In this document: one piece after another, positions 23,255 through 31,993 of the stretch | Layout: each line of letters opens with the position of its first letter | Numbering within the stretch: the first letter of the stretch is position 1 | Source of the DNA: Polyangia bacterium | GTDB lineage: Bacteria > Myxococcota_A > Polyangia > Nannocystales > Nannocystaceae | NCBI GenBank assembly: GCA_030429545.1 | Contig: JAUIFF010000010.1 | Coordinates: 244,507 to 308,506 of the forward strand | Length of the DNA: 64,000 nt | Direction of reading: 5' to 3' | Notes under the pieces: model-generated | Databases searched by the model: none | What the model was told of the DNA's origin: nothing | The model's input: the letters and a program-made list of their open reading frames with translations, nothing else | Translations under genes and position numbers: made by a program

Positions 23255-24937
23255 ATGAATATCAAATTCCGCCCCGATCTCAACTCTGACCGTACACACG
23301 GAACACTCGTGACCCTGATCGCTGCCGTGGCGATGGCCCTGCCTGGGTGCGATACGGATGCTCCCGCGTTTGACCATGACAAGATGTTTCGCAACGGCGG
23401 CGCCAACGGTGGACCGCGTCTGAACACCGACGTCGATGGTCACGATCTGCTTTTCCGTTCATTTGACGGAGACGTGATAGACGGCGGGGAGTGCCTCGAG
23501 GCGTCTTGTCGCTTCATCACACAGCTCAACGGTGTCGACTCGGCCCAGGCGATCGTGGACGCGCAGGGGGTCACCGTCAACGGGGAACAGCTTGCGAGCA
23601 TCACAGTGATGGATCAAGACGGCGAAACGACCCAGATTAACATGTCGTCCGAGCCTCGCGTCGTCGTGGACTGGGTGGAGTTCATGTTCCCTGGGCTATG
23701 CGAGGTGTTCGCCGCAGACAACTCCGGGAACCTCGAAGACGGTTACGTACTCTTCCTCGAAGGAGCCAGCTTCACCAGCACACTGGCCATGGTCGAGGAC
23801 GGTAGTACAATGGCCATTTGCGAAGGAACGGCCCTGCACAAGGCCGCTATCGAGTCCGGGTGGTATGACGGAGCCCCCGACGCCGCCGAGATGACGCGCT
23901 ACAGTCGAATCTACGCCGCACACTATCTCCTTGGCGACAAGGCATACACCTCACCGGGCAAAGAGATTTACCTCGTGCCTCCAGGTTACTTCCTTCCTCC
24001 CGAAGAGTCTCCGGATGGCTCTCGATGGGAACTCGAGGCGTTCTGGAATTCGAGCGGTGTAGCGACGTGTCTCGAGACTCCGCGCGACCCGAAAACCATG
24101 GATCCAGCTCTCCATGCGCTCTTGGCCAACGGCTGTCCCCATCCCGAGAGCCGCGGACCCGGCGACTACCTGACCTACGCGAAGGTCAACTGGCCTTCCT
24201 TGTTCAGCCGCACCGCAGACGCCGCGATCTCAGGCCACAACTCCGAGTACCTCACCGACGTTTCGCCGGATGATTGTGCCAAGGCGTGTACCCATGCGTC
24301 GCGACGGGATTGGTGCGTCTCGTTCGACTACTACAAGGAGTCACACGCGTGCGACCTGAGCAGCAAACGAGCGGACGACGTGGGCGGCCTCAAGACGAAC
24401 TATCCGGGGAACCCCTTAGATCACTACTCGCTCGACAGCCTTCGGATGTTCAACCACACCGCGGACGCGGCGATCTCAGGCCACAACGCCGAGCACCTCA
24501 CCGACGTTTCTCCGGATAAGTGTGCCGAGGCGTGCACCCATGCGTCTCGACGGGATTGGTGCGTCTCGTTCGACTACTACAAGGATTCGAACGCGTGCGA
24601 CCTGAGCAGCAAACGAGCGGACGACGTGGGCGGCCTCAAAACGAGCTACCAGGGGAATCCCTTCGATCACTACTCGCTCGACAGCCTTCGGATGTTCAAC
24701 CGAACCGCGACGGTGGGGATCGTAGGCCACGACATCGAGCATCTCACCGACGTTTCCCCGGATGATTGTGCCGAGGCGTGCACCCATGTCTCTCGACGGG
24801 ATTGGTGCGTATCGTTCGACTACTACAAGGATTTGAACACATGCGACCTGAGCAGCAAACGAGCGGGCGATGTGGGTGGCCTCAAGACGGACTACCAGGA
24901 GGAGAGCCTTTCCGATCACTACAGTCTCACTCCCTGA
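23255..24937 (+). CDS. Lipoprotein with ADYC-like domain and three PAN/Apple repeats
   Basis: ATG 23255 has an SD (CAGGAGAGG) and opens a lipoprotein signal peptide ending in a lipobox (MALPGC). The lipid Cys is followed by DTDAPAFDHDKMFRNGG. The middle part (about residues 45-300) with YTSPGKEIYLVPPG and WELEAFWNSSGVATCL resembles the ADYC domain of myxobacterial lipoproteins (tentative). Three PAN/Apple repeats end the protein, each with WCVSFDYYK and CDLSSKRA. The three repeats are also close at DNA level, so they arose by recent duplication. Likely a surface adhesin or matrix protein. Confidence 0.85.
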   Translation: MNIKFRPDLNSDRTHGTLVTLIAAVAMALPGCDTDAPAFDHDKMFRNGGANGGPRLNTDVDGHDLLFRSFDGDVIDGGECLEASCRFITQLNGVDSAQAIVDAQGVTVNGEQLASITVMDQDGETTQINMSSEPRVVVDWVEFMFPGLCEVFAADNSGNLEDGYVLFLEGASFTSTLAMVEDGSTMAICEGTALHKAAIESGWYDGAPDAAEMTRYSRIYAAHYLLGDKAYTSPGKEIYLVPPGYFLPPEESPDGSRWELEAFWNSSGVATCLETPRDPKTMDPALHALLANGCPHPESRGPGDYLTYAKVNWPSLFSRTADAAISGHNSEYLTDVSPDDCAKACTHASRRDWCVSFDYYKESHACDLSSKRADDVGGLKTNYPGNPLDHYSLDSLRMFNHTADAAISGHNAEHLTDVSPDKCAEACTHASRRDWCVSFDYYKDSNACDLSSKRADDVGGLKTSYQGNPFDHYSLDSLRMFNRTATVGIVGHDIEHLTDVSPDDCAEACTHVSRRDWCVSFDYYKDLNTCDLSSKRAGDVGGLKTDYQEESLSDHYSLTP

Positions 24938-24944
24938 TCGAGCC

Positions 24945-25020
24945 GGTCGCTCCGATCAAGCCGGTCGAGCCGGTCGCTCCGATCAAGCCGGTCGAGCCGG
25001 TCGAGCCGGTCGAGGGTGTC
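24945..25020 (+). repeat. Short tandem repeat after the lipoprotein stop
   Basis: GCCGGTCGCTCCGATCAA and GCCGGTCGA units of 18 and 9 bp repeat just downstream of the stop codon at 24937. An offset plus frame would read Pro-Val/Pro-Ile repeats. The gap to 25211 holds no other feature. Confidence 0.7.
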
Positions 25021-25211
25021 GCTCCGGACGTCATGCAACGGCATCAACCTCCCGACGACTGAAACTGTCAGCGCAGGGAATGCGGTCATTAGGCACGAAA
25101 GACGGCGTGGACGATGTTTCGCCGGCCCTTTTTTGGGCCGGGCCAAGCCGAGCGTTCTCGCCGAACGATGCGCCCTCGCTACGTTCAAGACGGCCACCAG
25201 AAAACATGTCC

Positions 25212-28200
25212 CTAAGGAAATGTCTCTTCGGAAATCCATGTGTCGAGTTCGCGGAGTTCGACTGCGAAGCCGTCCCCGTAGCCGGCGAGTGCCTCGCGGG
25301 CCGAGTGTGCCAGTTGCATCGGGTCGCGTCCGTAGGGAGCTGTTTCGGGCAACCCGATGAGCGCGCGGGCAAGTGCGAAGCGGGCGAGCGCGTAGTCTGG
25401 GTGCTCGACATCGTGGGTCGCCTCGTAGGCGAGAGATGCTCGATGGAGCAGCGAAGCGGCCTCCTCCGTGTCACCCCGTGCCAGCAACACTTCGGCGAGC
25501 TCCGTGCGCGCGCGCGCGAGGTCGGAGTGATGCTGCGTCAGCTTGCTGTCGCCGAATATCACCGCCTCGCGCAGGAGCACTTCCCCCCTCCCCGGCCCGC
25601 CTTCGCGGCGATGGAGCGTGCCCAACGTAACGAGTGTCCCGACCAGCAGTTCGGGCGCCTTCTCAGCGTTGCCACGCGCACGCTCGAGCACTCCCGTCAA
25701 GACCTCCCGAGCCTGCGAGTCGTGGCCCTTTCGCATGAGTGCACGAGCGTAGTGCAGCGTCACCGGCAGTCGCATGGCCTCGGTGAGCTCCAGATTGTTG
25801 GCAAGCGCGATAGCTTCTCGATAGAGGGCATGGCCCTGCTCCAGGCGACCCATCCCCACCTGCGCGTCGAAACGTATCTGCAGCGGCATGATCCGATAGT
25901 AGTCACCCGCCGCTCCGAGCTTGTGCAAACGCTCGAGCGCTCGGCTCGCTCGTGCATCCGCCGTTTCGTACGCCCGGGCCTGGAGCGCGACCCCGGCCTG
26001 GAGCCGCAGTAGGAGCGGTACGAGTACGTCCGTTCGCGCCTGGACCTCGGGGCGCGCGAGCTGGTCATCCACGAGGGCCGCGGCCTGTTGGGTGCGCCCG
26101 GCGAGGAACAGCGCGTTGCCGAGTCCGAACGCGTAGTGGAGCATCTCGGGGTGCCGGGGCCCGAGCACGGTCTCGGCGATCTCCCAGGCGCGTCGCGCCG
26201 CATCCAGTGCCCTGCCGTGATGTCCGTAGTTGCCGTGGAGGTAGCAAAGGTTGAGGTAGGTCTGGGCGAGTTTGTGCACAACCAACCCGTCCTCTTCAAA
26301 CAACGCGATCGCGTCCTGGTAGCGCTCCACAGCCTGCTCGTACTCACCGTTGCGATCGAGCAGCACCGCGATGTTGTTTGCCACCAGCCACCCGAGTTTG
26401 CGATCTTCCGGCCGCCGACGTGCCATGGCCTCGATGAATAGACGATCGTCGAGCGCCGCTTTCGCCTGGTTGAGCAACTCGCCGCGGACGAATAGCAGCT
26501 GGGCCAGGGCGTCGATCGAGACTTCAATGTGGTCGACCGTAAGCGCGGTCGTCAGCGCCCTGTTCAGCGCCTGTGCAGCCTCTTCTCCGTTCATGAGTTC
26601 GCGCTCGATTGCCCCCTCGAGCAGGGCGAGCTCAGCCTCCAGCGGCGGGTAGGCCAGCTCACGCGACGACGCAGCGACTCCCTGCAACGTCGTCTGGGTT
26701 TCGTCGTACTTCCCGGCCACCATGAACGCCTCGGCCCGAACGAGTTGTTGACGGGCGGCCTGCACCCGTGTCGCGGCTTCCTGGTCCTCGGGAGGAGGGA
26801 GTTGTGCCACCAGCGCCTCGTGATCGCGACAGCGTGCGAGGCCCGGCAACGCTTCGATCATGTCCGGCGTCTTCTCGACGGTGGTGGAGCCTGCCCCTTG
26901 GAGCAGCTCGATCGTCGCTTCCAGGCTCGCCTGGCGATGATCCAGACACGCAACCCGGCGGTCGAACAGCCGCGGCGAGAGCTGGCCGTCGGCGTACGCT
27001 TGGCAAGCGTCGACCCGCGAGTCCGCGAGCTCGGCGACATAGACATCGAGCTGCGGCAGCGCGCGCTCGAGCACGCCGCTGGCGAACGGGACCCCTATGG
27101 CCCCGTACTGCGCAACGACGGAGGCCCGCGTCTCACCACTCCACAATGCACGTGTTTCAGCCCGAGCCGCCTCGCAGTTGACCTCATCCGCCAGGCCGAA
27201 CCACACACCGCCGGCACCGAGACTCAGTGCGCCCACGACAACCGCGATCCTCAGCCCGCGGCGGCGAAGAATGGCCGGGTCGGCCGCAAGCGCTGCGAGC
27301 AATGCGTCCATGTCTGCATAGCGCTGCGCCGACTCGGTCGCCAGCCCGCGCGTGAGCACGGCGATCAGCCAGCTCGGCACGGATCCGGTGCTCGCCGGTT
27401 TGCGCAACGTCCCTCTTATGACGCTCGTATACAGCTCCATGAAGGTTGAGCCCGAGAACGGGCGCTCGCCGAACAACCCTTCCCACAGCGCCACACAAAA
27501 CGCGAACTGGTCGGTGCGGTGATCAACAAATCGACCGGCGAATTGCTCGGGGGCCATGTACGCCGGAGTTCCAAGGACCGCGCCGGTCTTGGTGACGGCA
27601 GTCTGGGGAGTTCCGGTGACGTTCTCGGTAACATTCTCCTCCTCTTCCTCGAGCACAAGGCGTCGATCCGTGTCCCCGGGGCGTGCCAATCCGAAGTCCA
27701 AAACCCGCGGCCGACCATCGTCGCCGACGATCACGTTGTCCGGTTTGAAATCGCGGTGAACGAGACCTGCGCAGTGGGCTGCTGCGAGTCCTCTCGCAGC
27801 CGCGGTGTACATCGCAAGCACCTCACGCCACGGACGACGCTCGTCGCCGACCCACGCGCGCAGCGTGGGTCCCTGGATGTGCTCCATCGCCACGAACACC
27901 TCGTCACCAACTGTGCCCGCTTCGTACACCGTAACGACATTGGGGTGGGTCAGTTTGGCCATCGCCCGCGCCTCACGTTGCAGGCGTGCACGCTCGCGGG
28001 GATCGGGTGTCCCCGAGCGGATCAGCTTGATCGCGACGCGCCGATCGAGCTCGTTGTCGAAGGCGGCGTAGACAACCCCCATGCCGCCCTGCCCGATGCG
28101 CTTGAGCAACACGAAGCGCCCGATCTGCTCGCCCACGCGGTCGCGCTCGAGCACCCCATCAGCAGCCTGCCAAACCGCTGCAGTCAAGGGTGAGACGTCC

Positions 28201-28364
28201 CTCCCGGCCTCGCTATCCTCGGCCAGGAGCTTCTCAATCTCGACCACGAGGCTCGGTTCGGACGCCCGCAGCTGCGTGAGGGCCTGATCGCGTTGTTTGG
28301 CTGGGAGGTCACACAGTCGATCGAATTCCTCAAACAACCGCGTGTGGTCGGAGGCCTCACCCAT
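25212..28364 (-). CDS. Ser/Thr protein kinase with transmembrane segment and TPR region
   Basis: The 1050-residue protein has an N-terminal helical part (DHTRLFEEFDRLCDLP, about 1-80), then a Hanks kinase: GQGGMGVVYAA, VAIKLI, VHRDFKPDNV, DFGLARPG and GTPAYMAPEQ. A transmembrane span (AVVVGALSLGAGGVWFG) follows near residue 385, then a long helical TPR region. It diverges from an ECF sigma gene 27 bp away, an arrangement known for ECF43-type sigma factors that are activated by a neighbouring kinase. Confidence 0.93.
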   Translation of the reverse strand: MGEASDHTRLFEEFDRLCDLPAKQRDQALTQLRASEPSLVVEIEKLLAEDSEAGRDVSPLTAAVWQAADGVLERDRVGEQIGRFVLLKRIGQGGMGVVYAAFDNELDRRVAIKLIRSGTPDPRERARLQREARAMAKLTHPNVVTVYEAGTVGDEVFVAMEHIQGPTLRAWVGDERRPWREVLAMYTAAARGLAAAHCAGLVHRDFKPDNVIVGDDGRPRVLDFGLARPGDTDRRLVLEEEEENVTENVTGTPQTAVTKTGAVLGTPAYMAPEQFAGRFVDHRTDQFAFCVALWEGLFGERPFSGSTFMELYTSVIRGTLRKPASTGSVPSWLIAVLTRGLATESAQRYADMDALLAALAADPAILRRRGLRIAVVVGALSLGAGGVWFGLADEVNCEAARAETRALWSGETRASVVAQYGAIGVPFASGVLERALPQLDVYVAELADSRVDACQAYADGQLSPRLFDRRVACLDHRQASLEATIELLQGAGSTTVEKTPDMIEALPGLARCRDHEALVAQLPPPEDQEAATRVQAARQQLVRAEAFMVAGKYDETQTTLQGVAASSRELAYPPLEAELALLEGAIERELMNGEEAAQALNRALTTALTVDHIEVSIDALAQLLFVRGELLNQAKAALDDRLFIEAMARRRPEDRKLGWLVANNIAVLLDRNGEYEQAVERYQDAIALFEEDGLVVHKLAQTYLNLCYLHGNYGHHGRALDAARRAWEIAETVLGPRHPEMLHYAFGLGNALFLAGRTQQAAALVDDQLARPEVQARTDVLVPLLLRLQAGVALQARAYETADARASRALERLHKLGAAGDYYRIMPLQIRFDAQVGMGRLEQGHALYREAIALANNLELTEAMRLPVTLHYARALMRKGHDSQAREVLTGVLERARGNAEKAPELLVGTLVTLGTLHRREGGPGRGEVLLREAVIFGDSKLTQHHSDLARARTELAEVLLARGDTEEAASLLHRASLAYEATHDVEHPDYALARFALARALIGLPETAPYGRDPMQLAHSAREALAGYGDGFAVELRELDTWISEETFP

Positions 28365-28391
28365 GGCCCATCTTCTGGTAGAGTCGTTGGC

Positions 28392-28889
28392 ATGTCCACG
28401 GAATTCCCTGTTGTCTACGACGAGCTCCGGGCGCTAGCGGGCAGCTACTTTCGCGGGCGTGCCGCAGGGCATACGCTGCAACCGACGGCCCTCGTGAACG
28501 AGGTCTTTATCAAGCTACAGGGGTCTTCCGACGTCCCGGGCGACCGCGACCACTTCTTTGCTGTGGCCGCGACGGCGATGCGCCAAATCCTGATCGACCA
28601 CGCCCGCCGAAAAAACGCGGGAAAACGAGGCGGGGATCAAAAGCGCGTGACGCTGACAGATCGACGCGAAGCAAACGGGGATACAGGTGAGCCGCTCGAC
28701 CTGATCGAGCTCGACGATGCACTCCAAGAGCTCGAGCGCGCCAACGCGATGCAGGCCAAGATCGTCGAGCTGAGATTCTTCGGCGGCCTGACCATCCCCG
28801 AGGTCGCCAAGGCCGTGGGCAGCAGCGTCCGCACGGTCGAGCGCAACTGGCGATTCGCTCGCGCGTGGCTCAAGCAACGCTTGGCATAG
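28392..28889 (+). CDS. ECF sigma factor, kinase-associated (ECF43-like)
   Basis: ATG 28392 gives a 165-residue protein with sigma-2 (LQPTALVNEVFIKLQG, DHFFAVAATAMRQILIDHAR) and sigma-4 (VELRFFGGLTIPEVAKAVG, SVRTVERNWRFARAWL). The HTLQPTALV-E-F-KL and DHARRK-A-KRGG elements are typical of the group found beside Ser/Thr kinases. It diverges from the kinase at 25212-28364. In Vibrio the ECF43 member EcfP is activated by phosphorylation from PknT, so a similar pair is likely here. Confidence 0.9.
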   Translation: MSTEFPVVYDELRALAGSYFRGRAAGHTLQPTALVNEVFIKLQGSSDVPGDRDHFFAVAATAMRQILIDHARRKNAGKRGGDQKRVTLTDRREANGDTGEPLDLIELDDALQELERANAMQAKIVELRFFGGLTIPEVAKAVGSSVRTVERNWRFARAWLKQRLA

Positions 28890-29411
28890 GCCGCCACGTG
28901 TGTCTCGATGAGCTCAGTTGAGAGCTGGAAGTCCTGCGATGTCGTGATGGGTGCAGGCTTACGTGGCCGAGGACAATCGCGTGCTGCGAGTGTAGCGAGG
29001 AGGCCGCAACCGGCTTTCCGGACGAGTAATCTAGGACGACCAGACGACGAGCGAAGCATCGAGTGACGGTGCCGAGACGACCTCGTCGAGTACCGGCACG
29101 GAGGTGACGACCTCGGGTCTTCCAACGGAGCTGAGGAGGCGGATTCGGACCCATCAGCTGTGGAGTGCGGCGATGATGCGGAGTCCGTGCGTGGCCGAAC
29201 AGGCCACTCACCTGGTAGCGGTGGTCAGTCGTCAGGCTTGTCAAACTCGACAGTTTTGCCCAGCCGGCAAGTGCGTTGCCAACAGCCAGTCGGCTCCGGA
29301 TTCTCGGAGCCACGTCGAGTTCGTATTCTTGCGCGATGGCTGGCGCAGTCGTGTCTGCGAGCCAGCCGACGATCCCAGCCCGGGATCGTCGCTGGCGTCG
29401 CAATCTTCACC
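28890..29411. other. Intergenic stretch without recognised gene
   Basis: About 520 bases between two converging genes. Open frames exist on both strands, but they are Arg-rich and lack SD, family motifs or sensible composition, so I do not call them. Confidence 0.5.
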
Positions 29412-31634
29412 TCACGACGACTGATCAGCCTTGCCCGTATACCAACTCGCAACTCGACATCTGAGCTCATCCGACTCAGCTGCTTGATTGCAAGCTACGC
29501 CGCGATCTATCCCAAGGGCTACGGAGGGGCTAATCCCCGACTTGTCGAATTTCCTGCTCCTCCGGAAGGTCACCTTTTTCGTTACTGGATCCAGATCTCC
29601 TTGCCGAAACCAGAGGGTATCCTCATTTTCTGACTTGTGGACTTCTATCACCTGAAGGTTGCGATTTAGAGCGACCCTTGGCGTGACTCCCTTACCGTAC
29701 TTATTGCTTTTCGCCCACAACACCTTGTCGTCGCGGATCGTACCGACGTGATACCAGAGGGTGTCCTCATTCTCCGACTTGTGGGTTTCTATCACGATCG
29801 TCCCGTAAATGGCAATGGAGGGCTCAACTCCTTTACCAATGCCATTACTTGTCCCCCAATCGATCCGCTTATCTTTTCGATTGATCTTGCCAACACGACA
29901 CCAGAGTTTGTCTTTGTTCTCGGACTGATGAATCTCGACGACCGTGTTGTCCTCGTTGATAGCGATTTGTGGCGTGACTCCCTTATCGTACTTCGTGCTT
30001 TTTCCCCATTCAATCGTTTCCCCATTCGGACTCAGAGTTCCTACATGATACCAGAGAGTGTCCTCATTTTCTGATTTATGAACTTCCACGACGAGCCCAG
30101 AACGATTCATTGCCACACCCGGCGTCACACCACGACCAATCTTATGGCTGTTCCGCCACGTGACTTCCTCCTCCTCAACAACCCCGCGCCGGTACCAAAG
30201 AGTGTCGTGAGTCTGGGACTTGTGGACTTCGACAACCTGATTCCGTGGTGATTTTTCCTTGTCGGTGCAAACGCGGCTCATCGCAACGCAGGGCTGGGCC
30301 CCTTTGTCGTAGTTTTTCTTGGCGCCCCACCTACCGGGACCCGGACATGTTACGAAACAATCTTCATCCCAAGTAGACTCTGCTAAGCCGAATCGATAGT
30401 ACGCCTCCGTAGACCGGCGATCTTGGTCTTTGTTCTGAATTTTAAGTGAGCAGCGACCGTTTGCCTTGACCTCGATTTCCACGATGCCGTACATGTCCGT
30501 CCCGCGTGCGCTCCACAACCGTCCCGTTTCATCGTCCGTGGGTAGTGCTGCCGTCTGGTCACGCAGCATCCGTAATGGAGAGCACGTTGCTTCCAGGATC
30601 TTCTGCGGGCCCGCCATGCTAGACACACTGCTTACCCTTGCCTCTGAATAGTGCACGTCCCCGCTCAGGATGAGGACCCTTCCACCTCCGTCCGCAGTAA
30701 TCTGTTTGATGATCTCCGCGTTCTCCGACCTTGTTTTATGGCGCAGGAAAACAGGGCCACTTACAATGATACGCACAGCGGCATTCGCATGGGTCTTCAA
30801 ATCGCATTTGAGTTTCTTCAGTTGCGCTGGGCCCCAGAACCGTGATTTTTTAGTGTCGGAGTCATAGCGTCCGTCTATTAAGAATACTGCGATGGGACCC
30901 CAGCGAAAGACGGTATAGAGGTTTCCGGTGTCGTAGGAATAGATGTTCGGAAACAGTGAACGAAAAATTTGAGCGGAATCTTCGCGCATTTCCCAAGAGA
31001 CTTTCCCATTGACTTTGTAATACGCATTGTTCCAGCCAAAGTCGTGGTCATCCCAAGTTGCGATCACTGGTTGATGCCGAACGAACTTCGCAACCTCGGC
31101 TCGCTTTCGGGAAGCAAGAGCCCTTTTCTGTAGACATGTGACGCTTCCCCAGTCAGGATTGTTCTTTGATCCGCTGTTGGTGTTACCTTTATCATCGACG
31201 TAATAGTAATTGTCTCCACAGAGGAGGACGAAGTCGACGTTCTCCTCTCGAATTGCGTCGAAGGCCGGTAGTGCGTGGTTTTTATTTTGGAGGGAGGCAC
31301 AGTCTGCGCAAGACCCCCAAGCGAGACGGATGGTACAGGGCCCCGACTCGTTTGGAGGAGTTCGAAAAGTCACGAGGTCCCCCCAATTACTCGTGATCTC
31401 AATCTCTGCGGAGGCTCCTGCCTGGGAGAGATTGCCGACCTCATAGATCGCGGCGACTCCTCCAGCAATACAAGTCTCCTCAATTAGGCTCCACGATGCA
31501 CCAATTTTTTTCTTATTCGCTAGAACGGCAACTGTGAGATCCTTCGGAGGCTGATCCCTGTTCTCGAACCAAATACCCACTCGCGCCTTTTCTTTGTTGA
31601 CTCCACCAATTATTGGGATGATCTTGTCGTTCAT
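29412..31634 (-). CDS. PhoD-like metallophosphatase with C-terminal repeat propeller
   Basis: ATG 31634 follows GAAGGAGA. Residues ~1-410 form a PhoD-type phosphatase/phosphodiesterase: RLAWGSCAD, VLLCGDNYYY, ATWDDHDFGWNN and ILSGDVHYSE are the metal-binding blocks. No signal peptide is visible, which is unusual for PhoD proteins. Residues ~440-730 hold at least five ~55-residue repeats built around VVEVHKSENEDTLWYHVG and KYGKGVTPRVALN, likely a beta-propeller or lectin-like module. The gene is more AT-rich than its neighbours, which suggests transfer. Confidence 0.85.
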   Translation of the reverse strand: MNDKIIPIIGGVNKEKARVGIWFENRDQPPKDLTVAVLANKKKIGASWSLIEETCIAGGVAAIYEVGNLSQAGASAEIEITSNWGDLVTFRTPPNESGPCTIRLAWGSCADCASLQNKNHALPAFDAIREENVDFVLLCGDNYYYVDDKGNTNSGSKNNPDWGSVTCLQKRALASRKRAEVAKFVRHQPVIATWDDHDFGWNNAYYKVNGKVSWEMREDSAQIFRSLFPNIYSYDTGNLYTVFRWGPIAVFLIDGRYDSDTKKSRFWGPAQLKKLKCDLKTHANAAVRIIVSGPVFLRHKTRSENAEIIKQITADGGGRVLILSGDVHYSEARVSSVSSMAGPQKILEATCSPLRMLRDQTAALPTDDETGRLWSARGTDMYGIVEIEVKANGRCSLKIQNKDQDRRSTEAYYRFGLAESTWDEDCFVTCPGPGRWGAKKNYDKGAQPCVAMSRVCTDKEKSPRNQVVEVHKSQTHDTLWYRRGVVEEEEVTWRNSHKIGRGVTPGVAMNRSGLVVEVHKSENEDTLWYHVGTLSPNGETIEWGKSTKYDKGVTPQIAINEDNTVVEIHQSENKDKLWCRVGKINRKDKRIDWGTSNGIGKGVEPSIAIYGTIVIETHKSENEDTLWYHVGTIRDDKVLWAKSNKYGKGVTPRVALNRNLQVIEVHKSENEDTLWFRQGDLDPVTKKVTFRRSRKFDKSGISPSVALGIDRGVACNQAAESDELRCRVASWYTGKADQSS

Positions 31635-31993
31635 TGTCTTGTCTCCTTCATGACGTTGAAGTTCACTCCCATCTACGTGAAACCGTTTCGAGACCCGCCA
31701 GAATGTTTCACTTTCATATGGCGCTCCTCGTTACCATGGCGCAATTTTCTCGACTCGATGGTTCGGACGCCATTCGCGCAACGCCCACCCCTCCTGCGCA
31801 AGAGGGATTCAGGCGTTCGGAAGTACCTAGAGATTTATTGTTCGTACTTTATCGGGAGCCGACATCTCTCTTCGTAGAGTTGTTGGATCCCAACCCCGAT
31901 GAGCTCTGGGATACGAATAGATCGCCTCGGCGTCGCGGCCCGCACCGTCGCGGACAGCTCTGGACCCCCTCGCTTGGACTGTCGTCTCCGAAG
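31635..31993. other. Intergenic gap, no gene seen
   Basis: About 360 bases between two minus-strand genes. It must contain the promoter of the PhoD-like gene. The long plus-strand frame that crosses it is antisense to the kinase and lacks family motifs. Confidence 0.5.

Noticed and set aside
24476..24919. Minus-strand ORF antisense to PAN repeats
   Set aside because: It is a shadow of the duplicated PAN units; the plus frame has conserved cysteines.
24870..26012. 380-codon plus-strand ORF across the lipoprotein end and the kinase
   Set aside because: It overlaps two well-supported genes in other frames and has no recognisable domain.
28870..29403. 177-codon minus-strand ORF after the ECF sigma gene
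   Set aside because: Arg/Ser/His-rich composition, no SD, no family; treated as non-coding.
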